This document shows, one piece after another, positions 1-7,005 of a DNA stretch of 11,700 bases. The DNA is from Actinomycetota bacterium (GTDB taxonomy: Bacteria; Actinomycetota; Actinomycetes; Nanopelagicales; Nanopelagicaceae). Position 1 is the first letter of the stretch; the number at the start of each line of letters is the position of its first letter. The position numbers and the translations under genes are program-made. The stretch spans positions 1-11,700 of the forward strand of contig WLRE01000036.1 in the NCBI GenBank assembly GCA_009698045.1. Reading direction: 5' to 3'. The notes under the pieces were generated by a model. The model was not told the DNA's origin, ran no database searches, and worked only from the letters and a program-made list of their open reading frames with translations.

Positions 1-3000
1 ACGATCTGGCTATCACTGCTGCCGGAGTACACCGAGCCAGACCATTGGCCGCTCTTGCAATAGAAAGCGGCAACGTTATATAAGTCCACGGCATAACTTC
101 CGTTAGCACCGCCACAAGCGGTCGTTCTATTAACCCATACTTGTGCAGAAATACTGGATCCAGCGAAAGTCATCGGTGCAACTGATTGCGCCTGGCTTGA
201 GTTGAATAGCGCGGAATAATCGACATCGCCATCGCCCGCTGCAATTACGGTGAGCGTCGCTGATTCGCTATACCCGGTGATGGTCTCGCCAGTGACGGTG
301 TCTGTGTCAGAGATTGCAACTCGGTAGTTGTACTGGTTTCGCGCACGGTTATTCTGTTGAGGAAGTGTGTATGTAGTGGTGTCAGTACCTGTGCCATCGG
401 TGACGTTCACCCAGGTATTACTGGTTGAAGCTTTGTACTGCCATTTATATCCGCGAACTAAGTTTCCGACAGGAGTGCTAGTAACGGTAAATGTAGGTGT
501 ATCGCCTTCGTTAATGGTGACGCTTGACGGAGTCGTTGCAGTTGGCGTATTGGTGATGTATCGCAAGACAATAATCCCGGATCCACCACGACCCGACATG
601 GCGGTTATAGATGAGCCACTTACGCTGTAATTAGTGGCACCTCCACCACCTCCACCACCGGTGTTGTAACAACCATCGCCACCATATTGTTGGTTGAAGT
701 TTGCACCGTTGCCACATCCAGTTGTGCCACCAAGACCGGGCGGCGCACTATAAAAACCACTTTCATAAGCGGGTGCAGCTCCACCACTAATTCCACGTGC
801 ACCACCGCCACCAGCTGCGTACTGCACTGCAACACCTGTGATTGAAAGTGTGTCACCAGAGCCGCCATCTGGACGAGTACCGCTTAATGCAATCGTGTTG
901 CTATCTCCATTTGCACCAGAGATACCGACGCCAGTTGCACCGCCGCCACCACCAGTATTTCGATACGCTCCATTTGCAATCGATGGCGCACCACGAAAAC
1001 CTTCCGCTGGAGAGTAATTACCGGTATTGCCTGTTCCAGAATCTTGGCCAACTCCGGCGGAGAAAGATCCACCACCGCCAGAACCACCAGCAAGCCCTTT
1101 ACCTGCTCCGGGAGTAGCCGATGCGCTTGCACCACCACCGCCACCACCATGTGCAACAAGTGTTCCTAGTGTGGATGACTCACCACTGAAGCCAGCAGCA
1201 CCATTAAATGCAGCACTACCACCCATTCCGACCGTGATAGTTTCGATAGAACGTAAATTATTTAATATTGTGTACAAACGTCCGCCCGCACCGCCACCAC
1301 CACCGCGATCCGCACCTCCGGAACCGCCACCGGCCACATTAAGTGCGCGAATCGAACCGGATATCGCTGGTGTTTTCCAGCCACCATTTTTTGTGATGTA
1401 GCTTCGGGTGAACTTCACAATAGTCGTACCGGTAACCGTTGTTGTATCGATATCGATATTTTCAAGCAAAGTTGGCGAGCCAACAAAATAGAGATCGGTG
1501 AGACCAGTAGCTGCACTTGCCTGGTCATACACTCTCGATGTTGCGGTTTCATTGAAGTCCCAGTAATTCACTAAACCGCTAGCAGCGGCGGAGGTGAATG
1601 AATGCATATCCGTTTTAATGTTGGCCGCTGTGCGTGCAGTATTCCAAATCTTTACTTCATCAATTTGTCCAATGAAATTTGTCAGGGAGGCAGATCCACC
1701 AATATTCCACTGTGAGGGGTTGGTATTGAGTGCTGCCGAAGACCATGAGTTGCCTTGCATACCGTTGTAGTAGGCCACCATCGCACTCGTAGAACCAGCT
1801 CGAGTAACTGCGAGATGCTGCCAGGTGTTGGTTTCAACCAAGTTATTAATATCAACGGTCGTGAGTGTGGAACCACTGTTGTCCTTGGTCACTATCCAAA
1901 ATCTATTATCGTGACACGAGATTGCTAAGGAGTTTGCTTTCTGCAAAAGCAAAGTATCCGAAGATGTCGTACATGAGGAACCTGGTTTGACCCAGAGTTC
2001 AACGGTAAAAGTGTCGTTGAGCGCCGAAATGGGACCTGAATATGCATATTGAGTTCCAGTTAAATTGAGAACCGAGTCGGTATCTGAAGTTTGTGGCGGC
2101 GCGAGAACCGTTACAGTCGCGGCCAAAGTAGTTCCAGTATCCGAATTCACGCCATCTGAATCAGTGTAGAAAGCGCGGTATTGATAGCCATTTATAGTGG
2201 TTGTTGCAGTATCAATATAAGTAGTGGTTGATTTTGTATCGGTAGCGCCAACATTGCTCCACGTGGCGCCGCTATTGGAAGACTGTTGCCATTTCCAGGT
2301 TCGAGTGACGCCAGCAATATCTGATGTTCCGGATGCGGTGAGAGTAAATGTGTCGCCGCGATTTACGGTCACATTTGAGGGAGAGGTAACAGGATTACTT
2401 GAAGTTTTTAACCAGCTCACAACGATGACGCCAGATCCACCAGCACCGCCCGCATATCCGGTATCGCCAGCATTATTTACACCGCCCGCGCCACCACCAC
2501 TTCCGGTATTTGCAACACCTGCAGTTCCGACCGTACCTACCCGAGGGCTACCACCACCACCCACAATGGTCGCACCGCATCCACCACCACTTCCTTGTGG
2601 GGCGGAGTAGTAGTTATCCCACTCAGTCTGCTTATAGAAATGTCCATAAGATGCGCCACCGCCACCGGCATAGCACTTACTTGTTCCAGTGATTGAAGAA
2701 GTTAAACCTGCGCCACCGTTACCTGGACGTGCAGTGGGCAATCCTGCTAAAGCAACGTCCGCATTCTGTCCGCGTACGCCACCTTCTGCTGCAATTCCTG
2801 CGCCACCTGCACCACCACCACCACCAGAATTTCGAACTTGGTCATAAGAAGTTGCACCCGATGTTCCTAAGGATGCGTATGGCGAACCAGAACCGCCACC
2901 AGCATTACCTTGCCCAGCTGTTCCATCACCGCCAGCCCAACCAGAGGTTGTAACGCTGGCATAAATTCCGGCACCACCGCCAGAACCACCATTACTTGGA

Positions 3001-3473
3001 TTTCGCGAACTAAATGAAGTTCCACCAGCGCCACCACCATAAGCAGGAGTGATCAATCCGAAATAACTATCTCCGCCATTTGTGCCTTTGCCATTTGCAA
3101 CGCCGGTTCCACCTAGACCAATAGTCATAGTCATTGATGCGCCAATTACTTGAGTTGTTCCAGTTGTAAATCCACCTGCGCCACCGCCACCACCACGTCC
3201 ACCGCCACCTGCGCCGCCACCGCCCACTGCTAAATAAGAGATGGTGTACACACCAGTTGGTGGAGCCCATGTTGTTGTTGTATCAAATTCCAGAATGCAC
3301 TTAGTTGCAGAGGTGTAAACCTGTACATAGGAAGAGTTACCAACTGATGATGCACAGACGCCAGATCCCACAGTGGCCACGGCATCTGCTGGTGGCAAAA
3401 ATCCAGGGCCTTGAATGATTTGGAAAAAGCCAATGATCAGAGCGAGGAGCAGAGTCTTTGAGACTCGCTCCAT
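1..3473 (-). CDS. Giant secreted Gly-rich / Ig-like / LamG surface protein (3' end outside window)
   Basis: An uninterrupted reading frame runs from ATG 3473 to the left edge (1157 codons and 2 bases); the C-terminus is missing. Residues 1-33 form a signal peptide: Lys/Arg-containing n-region, hydrophobic LLLALIIGFF core, cleavage near ADA or AVA. The mature part repeats one module twice. Gly-rich domain 1 covers about residues 62-355 (runs such as GGGGAGGGGRGGGGGAGG), Ig-like domain 1 about 358-458, and LamG/concanavalin-like domain 1 about 467-650 (FTVELWVKPG, NTWQHLAVTR, IGQIDEVKIWN). Gly-rich domain 2 covers about 678-971, Ig-like domain 2 about 972-1075, and LamG 2 starts about 1077 and is truncated. 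The domains imply an extracellular adhesive or carbohydrate-contacting role; the ligand is unknown. An in-frame ATG at 3512 would add 13 residues. Neither start has a clear Shine-Dalgarno; 3473 gives the more compact signal peptide. It follows the 3583-4209 gene by about 110 nt, possibly in one operon. Confidence 0.85.
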   Translation of the reverse strand, partial: MERVSKTLLLALIIGFFQIIQGPGFLPPADAVATVGSGVCASSVGNSSYVQVYTSATKCILEFDTTTTWAPPTGVYTISYLAVGGGGAGGGGRGGGGGAGGFTTGTTQVIGASMTMTIGLGGTGVANGKGTNGGDSYFGLITPAYGGGAGGTSFSSRNPSNGGSGGGAGIYASVTTSGWAGGDGTAGQGNAGGGSGSPYASLGTSGATSYDQVRNSGGGGGAGGAGIAAEGGVRGQNADVALAGLPTARPGNGGAGLTSSITGTSKCYAGGGGASYGHFYKQTEWDNYYSAPQGSGGGCGATIVGGGGSPRVGTVGTAGVANTGSGGGAGGVNNAGDTGYAGGAGGSGVIVVSWLKTSSNPVTSPSNVTVNRGDTFTLTASGTSDIAGVTRTWKWQQSSNSGATWSNVGATDTKSTTTYIDTATTTINGYQYRAFYTDSDGVNSDTGTTLAATVTVLAPPQTSDTDSVLNLTGTQYAYSGPISALNDTFTVELWVKPGSSCTTSSDTLLLQKANSLAISCHDNRFWIVTKDNSGSTLTTVDINNLVETNTWQHLAVTRAGSTSAMVAYYNGMQGNSWSSAALNTNPSQWNIGGSASLTNFIGQIDEVKIWNTARTAANIKTDMHSFTSAAASGLVNYWDFNETATSRVYDQASAATGLTDLYFVGSPTLLENIDIDTTTVTGTTIVKFTRSYITKNGGWKTPAISGSIRALNVAGGGSGGADRGGGGGAGGRLYTILNNLRSIETITVGMGGSAAFNGAAGFSGESSTLGTLVAHGGGGGGASASATPGAGKGLAGGSGGGGSFSAGVGQDSGTGNTGNYSPAEGFRGAPSIANGAYRNTGGGGGATGVGISGANGDSNTIALSGTRPDGGSGDTLSITGVAVQYAAGGGGARGISGGAAPAYESGFYSAPPGLGGTTGCGNGANFNQQYGGDGCYNTGGGGGGGATNYSVSGSSITAMSGRGGSGIIVLRYITNTPTATTPSSVTINEGDTPTFTVTSTPVGNLVRGYKWQYKASTSNTWVNVTDGTGTDTTTYTLPQQNNRARNQYNYRVAISDTDTVTGETITGYSESATLTVIAAGDGDVDYSALFNSSQAQSVAPMTFAGSSISAQVWVNRTTACGGANGSYAVDLYNVAAFYCKSGQWSGSVYSGSSDSQI

Positions 3474-3582
3474 CAACTCTGTTCTTGAGAAGAGAGAATT
3501 AGACCGCAGCATTAGACGCTGAGTTTAGTAGAAAATAGGGAAACCCATACTTTTTAGGGGCGTTACGCGCTGGCTTGGGCTA

Positions 3583-4209
3583 TTAGTAGCTGGCGCTTTC
3601 AACAGTCGTACGATTCACGGCCGAATTGGTGGCTAACGGAGTCGATGGCGGAATCTGTAGGAACCATCGATAGTCACCGGTAGTCGCATCGAAGTCCACA
3701 TACTCCCAACCATCGTCATAACCGATGTTCTGGCCCGCAGAGTTGATGAGCGAGACCGCATCGAGACGCTGTTGGTTGGTAGAGATGGTGCAAACTTTGC
3801 AGACACTTAGCATTACTCGATTTGAGTTCGATCCATTGGAATCAACAAAGAGATCGAGTGCTGTGGCAGAGCCGGTCTTCCAGAGTTGAATTTTGAAATT
3901 AACACCTTTGCAGTTAGCGGCATCTAAACCCATTATTTTTAAGCCATTTACGCGCGATGTTCCGCTGGGATAAGTTGCTGCGGTATAGGTGGGGGCAATT
4001 CCTACCCACTGATCACAGGCCGAAATTCGGAAGAGGCCCTGACCAAATTCTGCTTTCTTATTTGAATTGATAGTGATATTTGCAGCGACCGTAGTTGCAA
4101 TCGCAGCTACCAACATGAGCGAGCCACCAAAGATGAGCTTTGCAGAGCGGCCGCGCTTTTGTTCAGGCGCTTCCTCTGCGTACTCGTCATCTTCGTTGTA
4201 CTCGATCAA
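3583..4209 (-). CDS. Single-pass membrane-anchored protein with Cys-containing extracellular domain, unknown function
   Basis: I do not recognise a named family. From a TTG start at 4209 the protein has 208 residues. Residues 1-20 are acidic and presumably cytoplasmic (NEDDEYAEEAPEQ, then KRGR). Residues 24-44 form one transmembrane helix (LIFGGSLMLVAAIATTVAA). The rest should lie outside the cell and begins NITINSNKKAEFGQG. Four cysteines (C65, C100, C137, C140, the last two as CKVC) could form disulfides. The frame is open further upstream to a TTG at 4269 (228 residues), but that codon has no Shine-Dalgarno. The 4209 TTG is preceded by AGGAG with 6-nt spacing, so I prefer it. The stop is TAA at 3585-3583, and the large surface-protein gene follows on the same strand. 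The N-in anchor plus outer domain suggests a cell-envelope component that may work with that neighbour; this is inference. Confidence 0.7.
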   Translation of the reverse strand: MIEYNEDDEYAEEAPEQKRGRSAKLIFGGSLMLVAAIATTVAANITINSNKKAEFGQGLFRISACDQWVGIAPTYTAATYPSGTSRVNGLKIMGLDAANCKGVNFKIQLWKTGSATALDLFVDSNGSNSNRVMLSVCKVCTISTNQQRLDAVSLINSAGQNIGYDDGWEYVDFDATTGDYRWFLQIPPSTPLATNSAVNRTTVESASY

Positions 4210-4215
4210 TGCAGG

Positions 4216-4220
4216 CTCCT
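4216..4220 (-). promoter_or_regulatory. Shine-Dalgarno AGGAG deciding the TTG start at 4209
   Basis: On the minus strand AGGAG is followed by CCTGCA and then TTG, an ideal 6-nt spacing. The alternative upstream TTG (4269) has no comparable site, so this element argues for a 208-residue rather than a 228-residue product. Confidence 0.6.
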
Positions 4221-4330
4221 GAGGTTTTAACACTTTTAAAGGGTTACGTGAGTTTATCCCAGATATCAATTCGGCTTAGGGCAAGGGCTACAAGGAGGGT
4301 GATTTTCATCCACGAGCTATAGAAGAGGAT

Positions 4331-4369
4331 GGCGGGGATGGCGCTGAAAGTTAGGCGCAAAAGCCCGCC
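4331..4369. repeat. Imperfect GC-rich inverted repeat in divergent intergenic region
   Basis: GGCGGG at 4331-4336 can pair with CCCGCC at 4364-4369, and an inner GCGC/GCGC pair (4341-4344 with 4355-4358) lies within it. No T-tract follows on either strand, so it is not a convincing intrinsic terminator. It would lie in the leader of the minus-strand surface gene if that is transcribed from the repeat region near 4390-4410. Apart from this I see nothing identifiable in 4221-4380. Confidence 0.3.
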
Positions 4370-4387
4370 CCGTAGGCCACTTATTAT

Positions 4388-4423
4388 GTTCAAATCCGTT
4401 CAATAACGTTCAATACCGCTCAC
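4388..4423 (+). promoter_or_regulatory. Four-unit direct repeat array (GTTCAA, 10-bp period), candidate operator
   Basis: GTTCAA occurs at 4388, 4398 and 4408, and a degenerate unit GCTCAC follows at 4418, so the units sit exactly one per helical turn. The array ends 12 nt upstream of the candidate -35 at 4436, a typical place for an activator binding as a tandem oligomer. The GTTCA core resembles PHO-box repeat units bound by the response regulator PhoP in Streptomyces, but those have an 11-nt period, so that identification is only a hypothesis. On the minus strand the same units read TTGAAC and one could act as a -35 with CATAAT at 4388-4383 (19-nt spacer), so the array might also serve the divergent surface gene. 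Confidence 0.5.
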
Positions 4424-4435
4424 GCCTAAAGCTCC

Positions 4436-4466
4436 TTGAATTCTCACATCGTGAGCACTTTATAAC
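4436..4466 (+). promoter_or_regulatory. Candidate promoter of the transport operon
   Basis: TTGAAT at 4436-4441 and TATAAC at 4461-4466 resemble the -35 and -10 hexamers of a housekeeping sigma factor. The 19-nt spacer is longer than the usual 17, which fits a promoter needing an activator. Transcription would start near 4473, leaving a leader of about 135 nt before the TTG start at 4609. Confidence 0.4.
4443..4455. promoter_or_regulatory. Palindrome CTCACatcGTGAG between -35 and -10, candidate operator
   Basis: A perfect 5-bp inverted repeat with a 3-bp centre (CTCAC-ATC-GTGAG) lies wholly inside the spacer of the candidate promoter. A dimeric repressor bound here would block RNA polymerase. 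The regulator is not encoded in the window and the half-sites are short, so chance occurrence is possible. Confidence 0.35.
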
Positions 4467-4471
4467 GCTTT

Positions 4472-4505
4472 GGTAAAGATGCTTGCGTGTTATTGGTGCT
4501 TTACC
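4472..4505 (+). promoter_or_regulatory. Possible 5'-end hairpin of the operon mRNA
   Basis: GGTAAAG at 4472-4478 pairs perfectly with CTTTACC at 4499-4505 across a 20-nt loop. It would sit at the extreme 5' end of the transcript if the start is near 4473. It could stabilise the message or modulate initiation. No known riboswitch motif is recognised in 4472-4608. Confidence 0.25.
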
Positions 4506-4597
4506 TACGATAAGGAGCAATCTCGAGCAACATGTAAAGCTCCCCTTAGACGGGCTGCACCCCAACAAGTTGGCCGAGGTATTCACACCCCTAACTT

Positions 4598-4603
4598 GGA
4601 GGT
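4598..4603 (+). promoter_or_regulatory. Shine-Dalgarno GGAGGT deciding the TTG start at 4609
   Basis: GGAGG is followed by TATCAC and then TTG GTT AAG, a 6-nt spacing. The frame is open back to 4483, but those 42 extra codons carry no ribosome site and would bury the signal peptide, so translation most likely starts at 4609. Confidence 0.75.
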
Positions 4604-4608
4604 ATCAC

Positions 4609-5955
4609 TTGGTTAAGCACATCGCTTCACGCAAGGCGCTCGCACTGGCTTCAGTGCTTGGTCTCGCAGCAAGCATCATCACTGTCACAACCAGTGCTGC
4701 AGCTACAGACAAAACTTGGGCATGTACGCCAAGCAAGTCAAAGGCAGTCACTGTTCGTCTGATTGAGTACTTCGCAGGTCCTGCACGTACTCCAATGCTC
4801 AATGCTTTTGCTCGTCAATACGAGGCTTCACACCCTGGTGTGAAGATTGAAATCATCTCTCCATCACAAGCTGACTCACCAGCGAAGATCACACAGCTTC
4901 TACAAGCAGGCGCTGTTGATATCGTCGAGCCAGGCGGAGCGATTCTTGGTCAAGCAATGTCAGCAAAGCAATTGGCTGATATCTACCCATACATCTCCAA
5001 GGCAAAGTCTTGGAAGGGTTTGACTCCTTACTCACAATTCCAAGCACAGTCATTCGGAAAGAAGACTGCTTACGTAATTCCTAACGGTTATTACACCAAG
5101 GCAGCATTCGTTCGCGTTGCTCCATTCAAGGATGCAGGAATTGCAGTACCTAAGACTTGGACCGACATCTTGGCTGCAAAGCCATCACAGAAGGACAATT
5201 CATATGTCTACGCAATGCGCGGTGCTCGTGCTTCATTTACACAAGCAATCTTCGCAATCCGTGCATACAACGCTCCTGATCTAAACTCAGGTGGATACTT
5301 CAACAAGTCAACTGGAACTTCAATGTTCAACAACGCGAAGTCCAAGACTGCACTTGATTTGATCATGAAGATCTGGGCTGAAGTTTCACCTCCAGCTTCT
5401 GTTTCATGGGGTTACCCAGAAATGGTTCAAGGCTTCATTGATGGAACAGCTAACTACCTCATCCAAGATAACGAAGTTATCCAGATGGTTGATGAGAAGT
5501 ACGCTCCATACGATTCCGGCAAGTGGATCATGGCTCAAATGCCAAAGGGTCCAGGCGGATATTCAGCACAAGATGTATCAGGTACCGGCTGGTCCGTTAC
5601 TAAGGCATCAAAGTGCAAGAATGTTGCTGCTGGCTTCATTGACTTCCTATCTTCCGATCCACAAGCATCAAGCTTTGCTCGTGCATACGGCGTAGGACCT
5701 TTCACAACTGGTGCTGCGAAGGATCCATTCTTCAAGACTGGTGCATGGAAGATCTACGACACAATCGGTAAGGATCCAAAGGAGCTCAAGCTCGATGGTA
5801 CCGATGTTAACCAGGCTTGCTACGGTCAGTTCTTCACAGATGCTGACAAAGATATGCAAGAAATGTTTGCAGGCACTCTTTCAACAGCAGATGCGTTGAA
5901 GAAGTGGGCGGCATACTGGGATAGCAGCGCTTGTATCAATACAAGCAAGAAGTAA
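4609..5955 (+). CDS. ABC transporter extracellular solute-binding protein (sugar type, family 1)
   Basis: This is the 448-residue binding component of the ABC importer, capturing substrate outside the membrane. TTG 4609 is chosen as start because GGAGGT lies 6 nt upstream and a signal peptide then follows at once: KHIASRK, a hydrophobic stretch about residues 10-26, and cleavage near TSAAA (about residue 32). The mature region shows the usual family 1 pattern: VTVRLIEYFAG, then MLNAFARQYEASHPGVKIEI, later GTGWSVTKAS and a C-terminal AADALKKWAAYWDS-like helix (here STADALKKWAAYWDS). Size matches the MalE/UgpB-like group, but the ligand cannot be deduced. No lipobox precedes the first Cys (TWAC, residue 39), which is unusual for a Gram-positive binding protein. 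Lysine is written mostly AAG, unlike the more mixed codon choice in the permeases, suggesting high expression. A hairpin follows its stop. Confidence 0.92.
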   Translation: MVKHIASRKALALASVLGLAASIITVTTSAAATDKTWACTPSKSKAVTVRLIEYFAGPARTPMLNAFARQYEASHPGVKIEIISPSQADSPAKITQLLQAGAVDIVEPGGAILGQAMSAKQLADIYPYISKAKSWKGLTPYSQFQAQSFGKKTAYVIPNGYYTKAAFVRVAPFKDAGIAVPKTWTDILAAKPSQKDNSYVYAMRGARASFTQAIFAIRAYNAPDLNSGGYFNKSTGTSMFNNAKSKTALDLIMKIWAEVSPPASVSWGYPEMVQGFIDGTANYLIQDNEVIQMVDEKYAPYDSGKWIMAQMPKGPGGYSAQDVSGTGWSVTKASKCKNVAAGFIDFLSSDPQASSFARAYGVGPFTTGAAKDPFFKTGAWKIYDTIGKDPKELKLDGTDVNQACYGQFFTDADKDMQEMFAGTLSTADALKKWAAYWDSSACINTSKK

Positions 5956-6006
5956 TTCTTTCCAATATCTAAAGAAATTTAGGTAAAGAAAGAAGAAGTA
6001 GTAGGC

Positions 6007-6038
6007 GATAATGGTCTCTCGCAAGGGAGACCATTATC
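6007..6038 (+). terminator. 14-bp hairpin with GCAA tetraloop after the binding-protein gene
   Basis: Bases 6007-6020 (GATAATGGTCTCTC) pair with 6025-6038 (GGGAGACCATTATC) with a single G-T wobble, closing on GCAA, a stable GNRA loop. It lies 51 nt after the binding-protein stop in the only real gap of the operon. The following bases (ATTACTTTCGC) are not a strong T-tract, so it is more likely a partial terminator or an mRNA 3'-end stabiliser than a full stop. Such an element would keep binding-protein message above permease message, a known arrangement in ABC operons such as malE-malF. Confidence 0.75.
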
Positions 6039-6078
6039 ATTACTTTCGCTAATAATTATTGATTGGAGTAGCCGCACA

Positions 6079-7002
6079 ATGGCAAGTTCGATTTTTCAGG
6101 TTACTCATAAGAACGGTCGCAAAACCAGAAGTCTGCTCGCCCCATTTCTCTTCTTAACCCCGGGCCTGATTATGGTCTCGATATTTATTTACTATCCGGT
6201 CTTTAAGACCGCAAATCTCTCATTCCAGCACTTCGCCCTCTTTGATCAGGGCAATATCTACTTCAACGGGCTAGAAAATTTCCGTGGCATCTTTAAGGAT
6301 GTTCACTTTCATCGAATTATCCAGAACACAATTATTTGGGTCTTCGTCTCCCTTTTCTTTCAATTGACTATCGGTTTTATCATCGCCCTATATTTAAAGA
6401 ATAAGTTTAAGTTCTCCGGGCTCTATCAAGGCATCATCTTTATTCCTTGGGCACTCTCTGGCTTTCTCATGGGTCTGGTCTGGAAATGGATCTTCGACGA
6501 TAACTTGGGCGTACTCAATGACATTCTTCTCAACTGGAATATCATCGAAAAGCCCATCCCGTGGCTCTCTAATGCCAACTGGGCGATGGCTGCGGTCATC
6601 ATCGCCAATATTTGGTATGGCGTGACTTTCTTTGTCATCATGATTCTTGCTGCACTACAGGGTGTTCCAAATGAGATCCTTGAAGCAGCAGAACTCGATG
6701 GTTGCTCTCGCGCACAATCATTGTTCCGCGTGATCATTCCTTATATTCGCCCTACGTTGATCTTGATTGTTCTTCTGAGAATTATTTGGATTACTAACTT
6801 CCCGGACATCATCTTTGGTATGACTTCAGGTGGCCCCAATCAGAACACTCACATTCTCTCATCGTGGTTAGTGCAGAAAATTACCTACGATCAAGACTGG
6901 GGTAGCGGTTCCGCCCTTGGGCTTCTCATGCTCGGCATTCTCTTTATTTTTAGCATCTTCTATTTGTTGGCTACCCGCCTTGAGAAAGATTCGGAGGTCT
7001 AG
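6079..7002 (+). CDS. ABC sugar transporter permease, MalF/UgpA type
   Basis: This 307-residue inner-membrane protein forms half of the translocation channel. Hydrophobic segments at about 19-40, 81-105, 115-138, 168-193, 222-242 and 278-298 give the six-helix layout of the short MalF/UgpA class. The ABC-permease EAA loop, which docks the ATPase, is at about 202-220 (EAAELDGCSRAQSLFRVIIP), with the conserved EAA and the G seven residues later. A TGGAG Shine-Dalgarno at 6064-6068 precedes ATG 6079 by about 10 nt. The stop TAG is followed after 3 nt by the second permease, so the two are co-translated. The matching ATPase gene is absent from the window. Confidence 0.95.
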   Translation: MASSIFQVTHKNGRKTRSLLAPFLFLTPGLIMVSIFIYYPVFKTANLSFQHFALFDQGNIYFNGLENFRGIFKDVHFHRIIQNTIIWVFVSLFFQLTIGFIIALYLKNKFKFSGLYQGIIFIPWALSGFLMGLVWKWIFDDNLGVLNDILLNWNIIEKPIPWLSNANWAMAAVIIANIWYGVTFFVIMILAALQGVPNEILEAAELDGCSRAQSLFRVIIPYIRPTLILIVLLRIIWITNFPDIIFGMTSGGPNQNTHILSSWLVQKITYDQDWGSGSALGLLMLGILFIFSIFYLLATRLEKDSEV

Positions 7003-7005
7003 GCC

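Noticed and set aside
1027..1401. Plus-strand Pro-rich open frame (runs of P encoded by CCACCACC-like repeats)
   Set aside because: It is the complement of glycine codons of the minus-strand surface protein, whose frame is open and domain-rich through the whole region. Similar plus-strand frames at 842-1117, 2224-2610 and 2693-2953 have the same origin.
600..3250. CCACCACC-rich tracts as a tandem-repeat or microsatellite element
   Set aside because: The tracts are irregular, keep the reading frame and alternate GGT/GGC/GGA codons, as expected for Gly-rich protein domains, not for a nucleotide-level repeat.
3540..3582. Intrinsic terminator between the two minus-strand surface genes
   Set aside because: Only a 4-bp GCGT/ACGC pairing with almost no loop, and no T-tract on the minus strand after it.
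4247..4309. Short minus-strand frame starting ATG 4309 (MKITLLVALALS...) as a leader peptide
   Set aside because: Only 21 codons, no Shine-Dalgarno, and no codon pattern or terminator indicating attenuation.
4388..4423. CRISPR or iteron array
   Set aside because: Units are only 6 bp with 4-bp gaps and four copies. There are no spacers of CRISPR length, and no replication or cas gene is nearby.
4483..4608. N-terminal 42-codon extension of the binding protein from TTG 4483
   Set aside because: No Shine-Dalgarno, a sequence that does not look like a signal or domain, and the correct signal peptide starts at 4609 right after GGAGGT.
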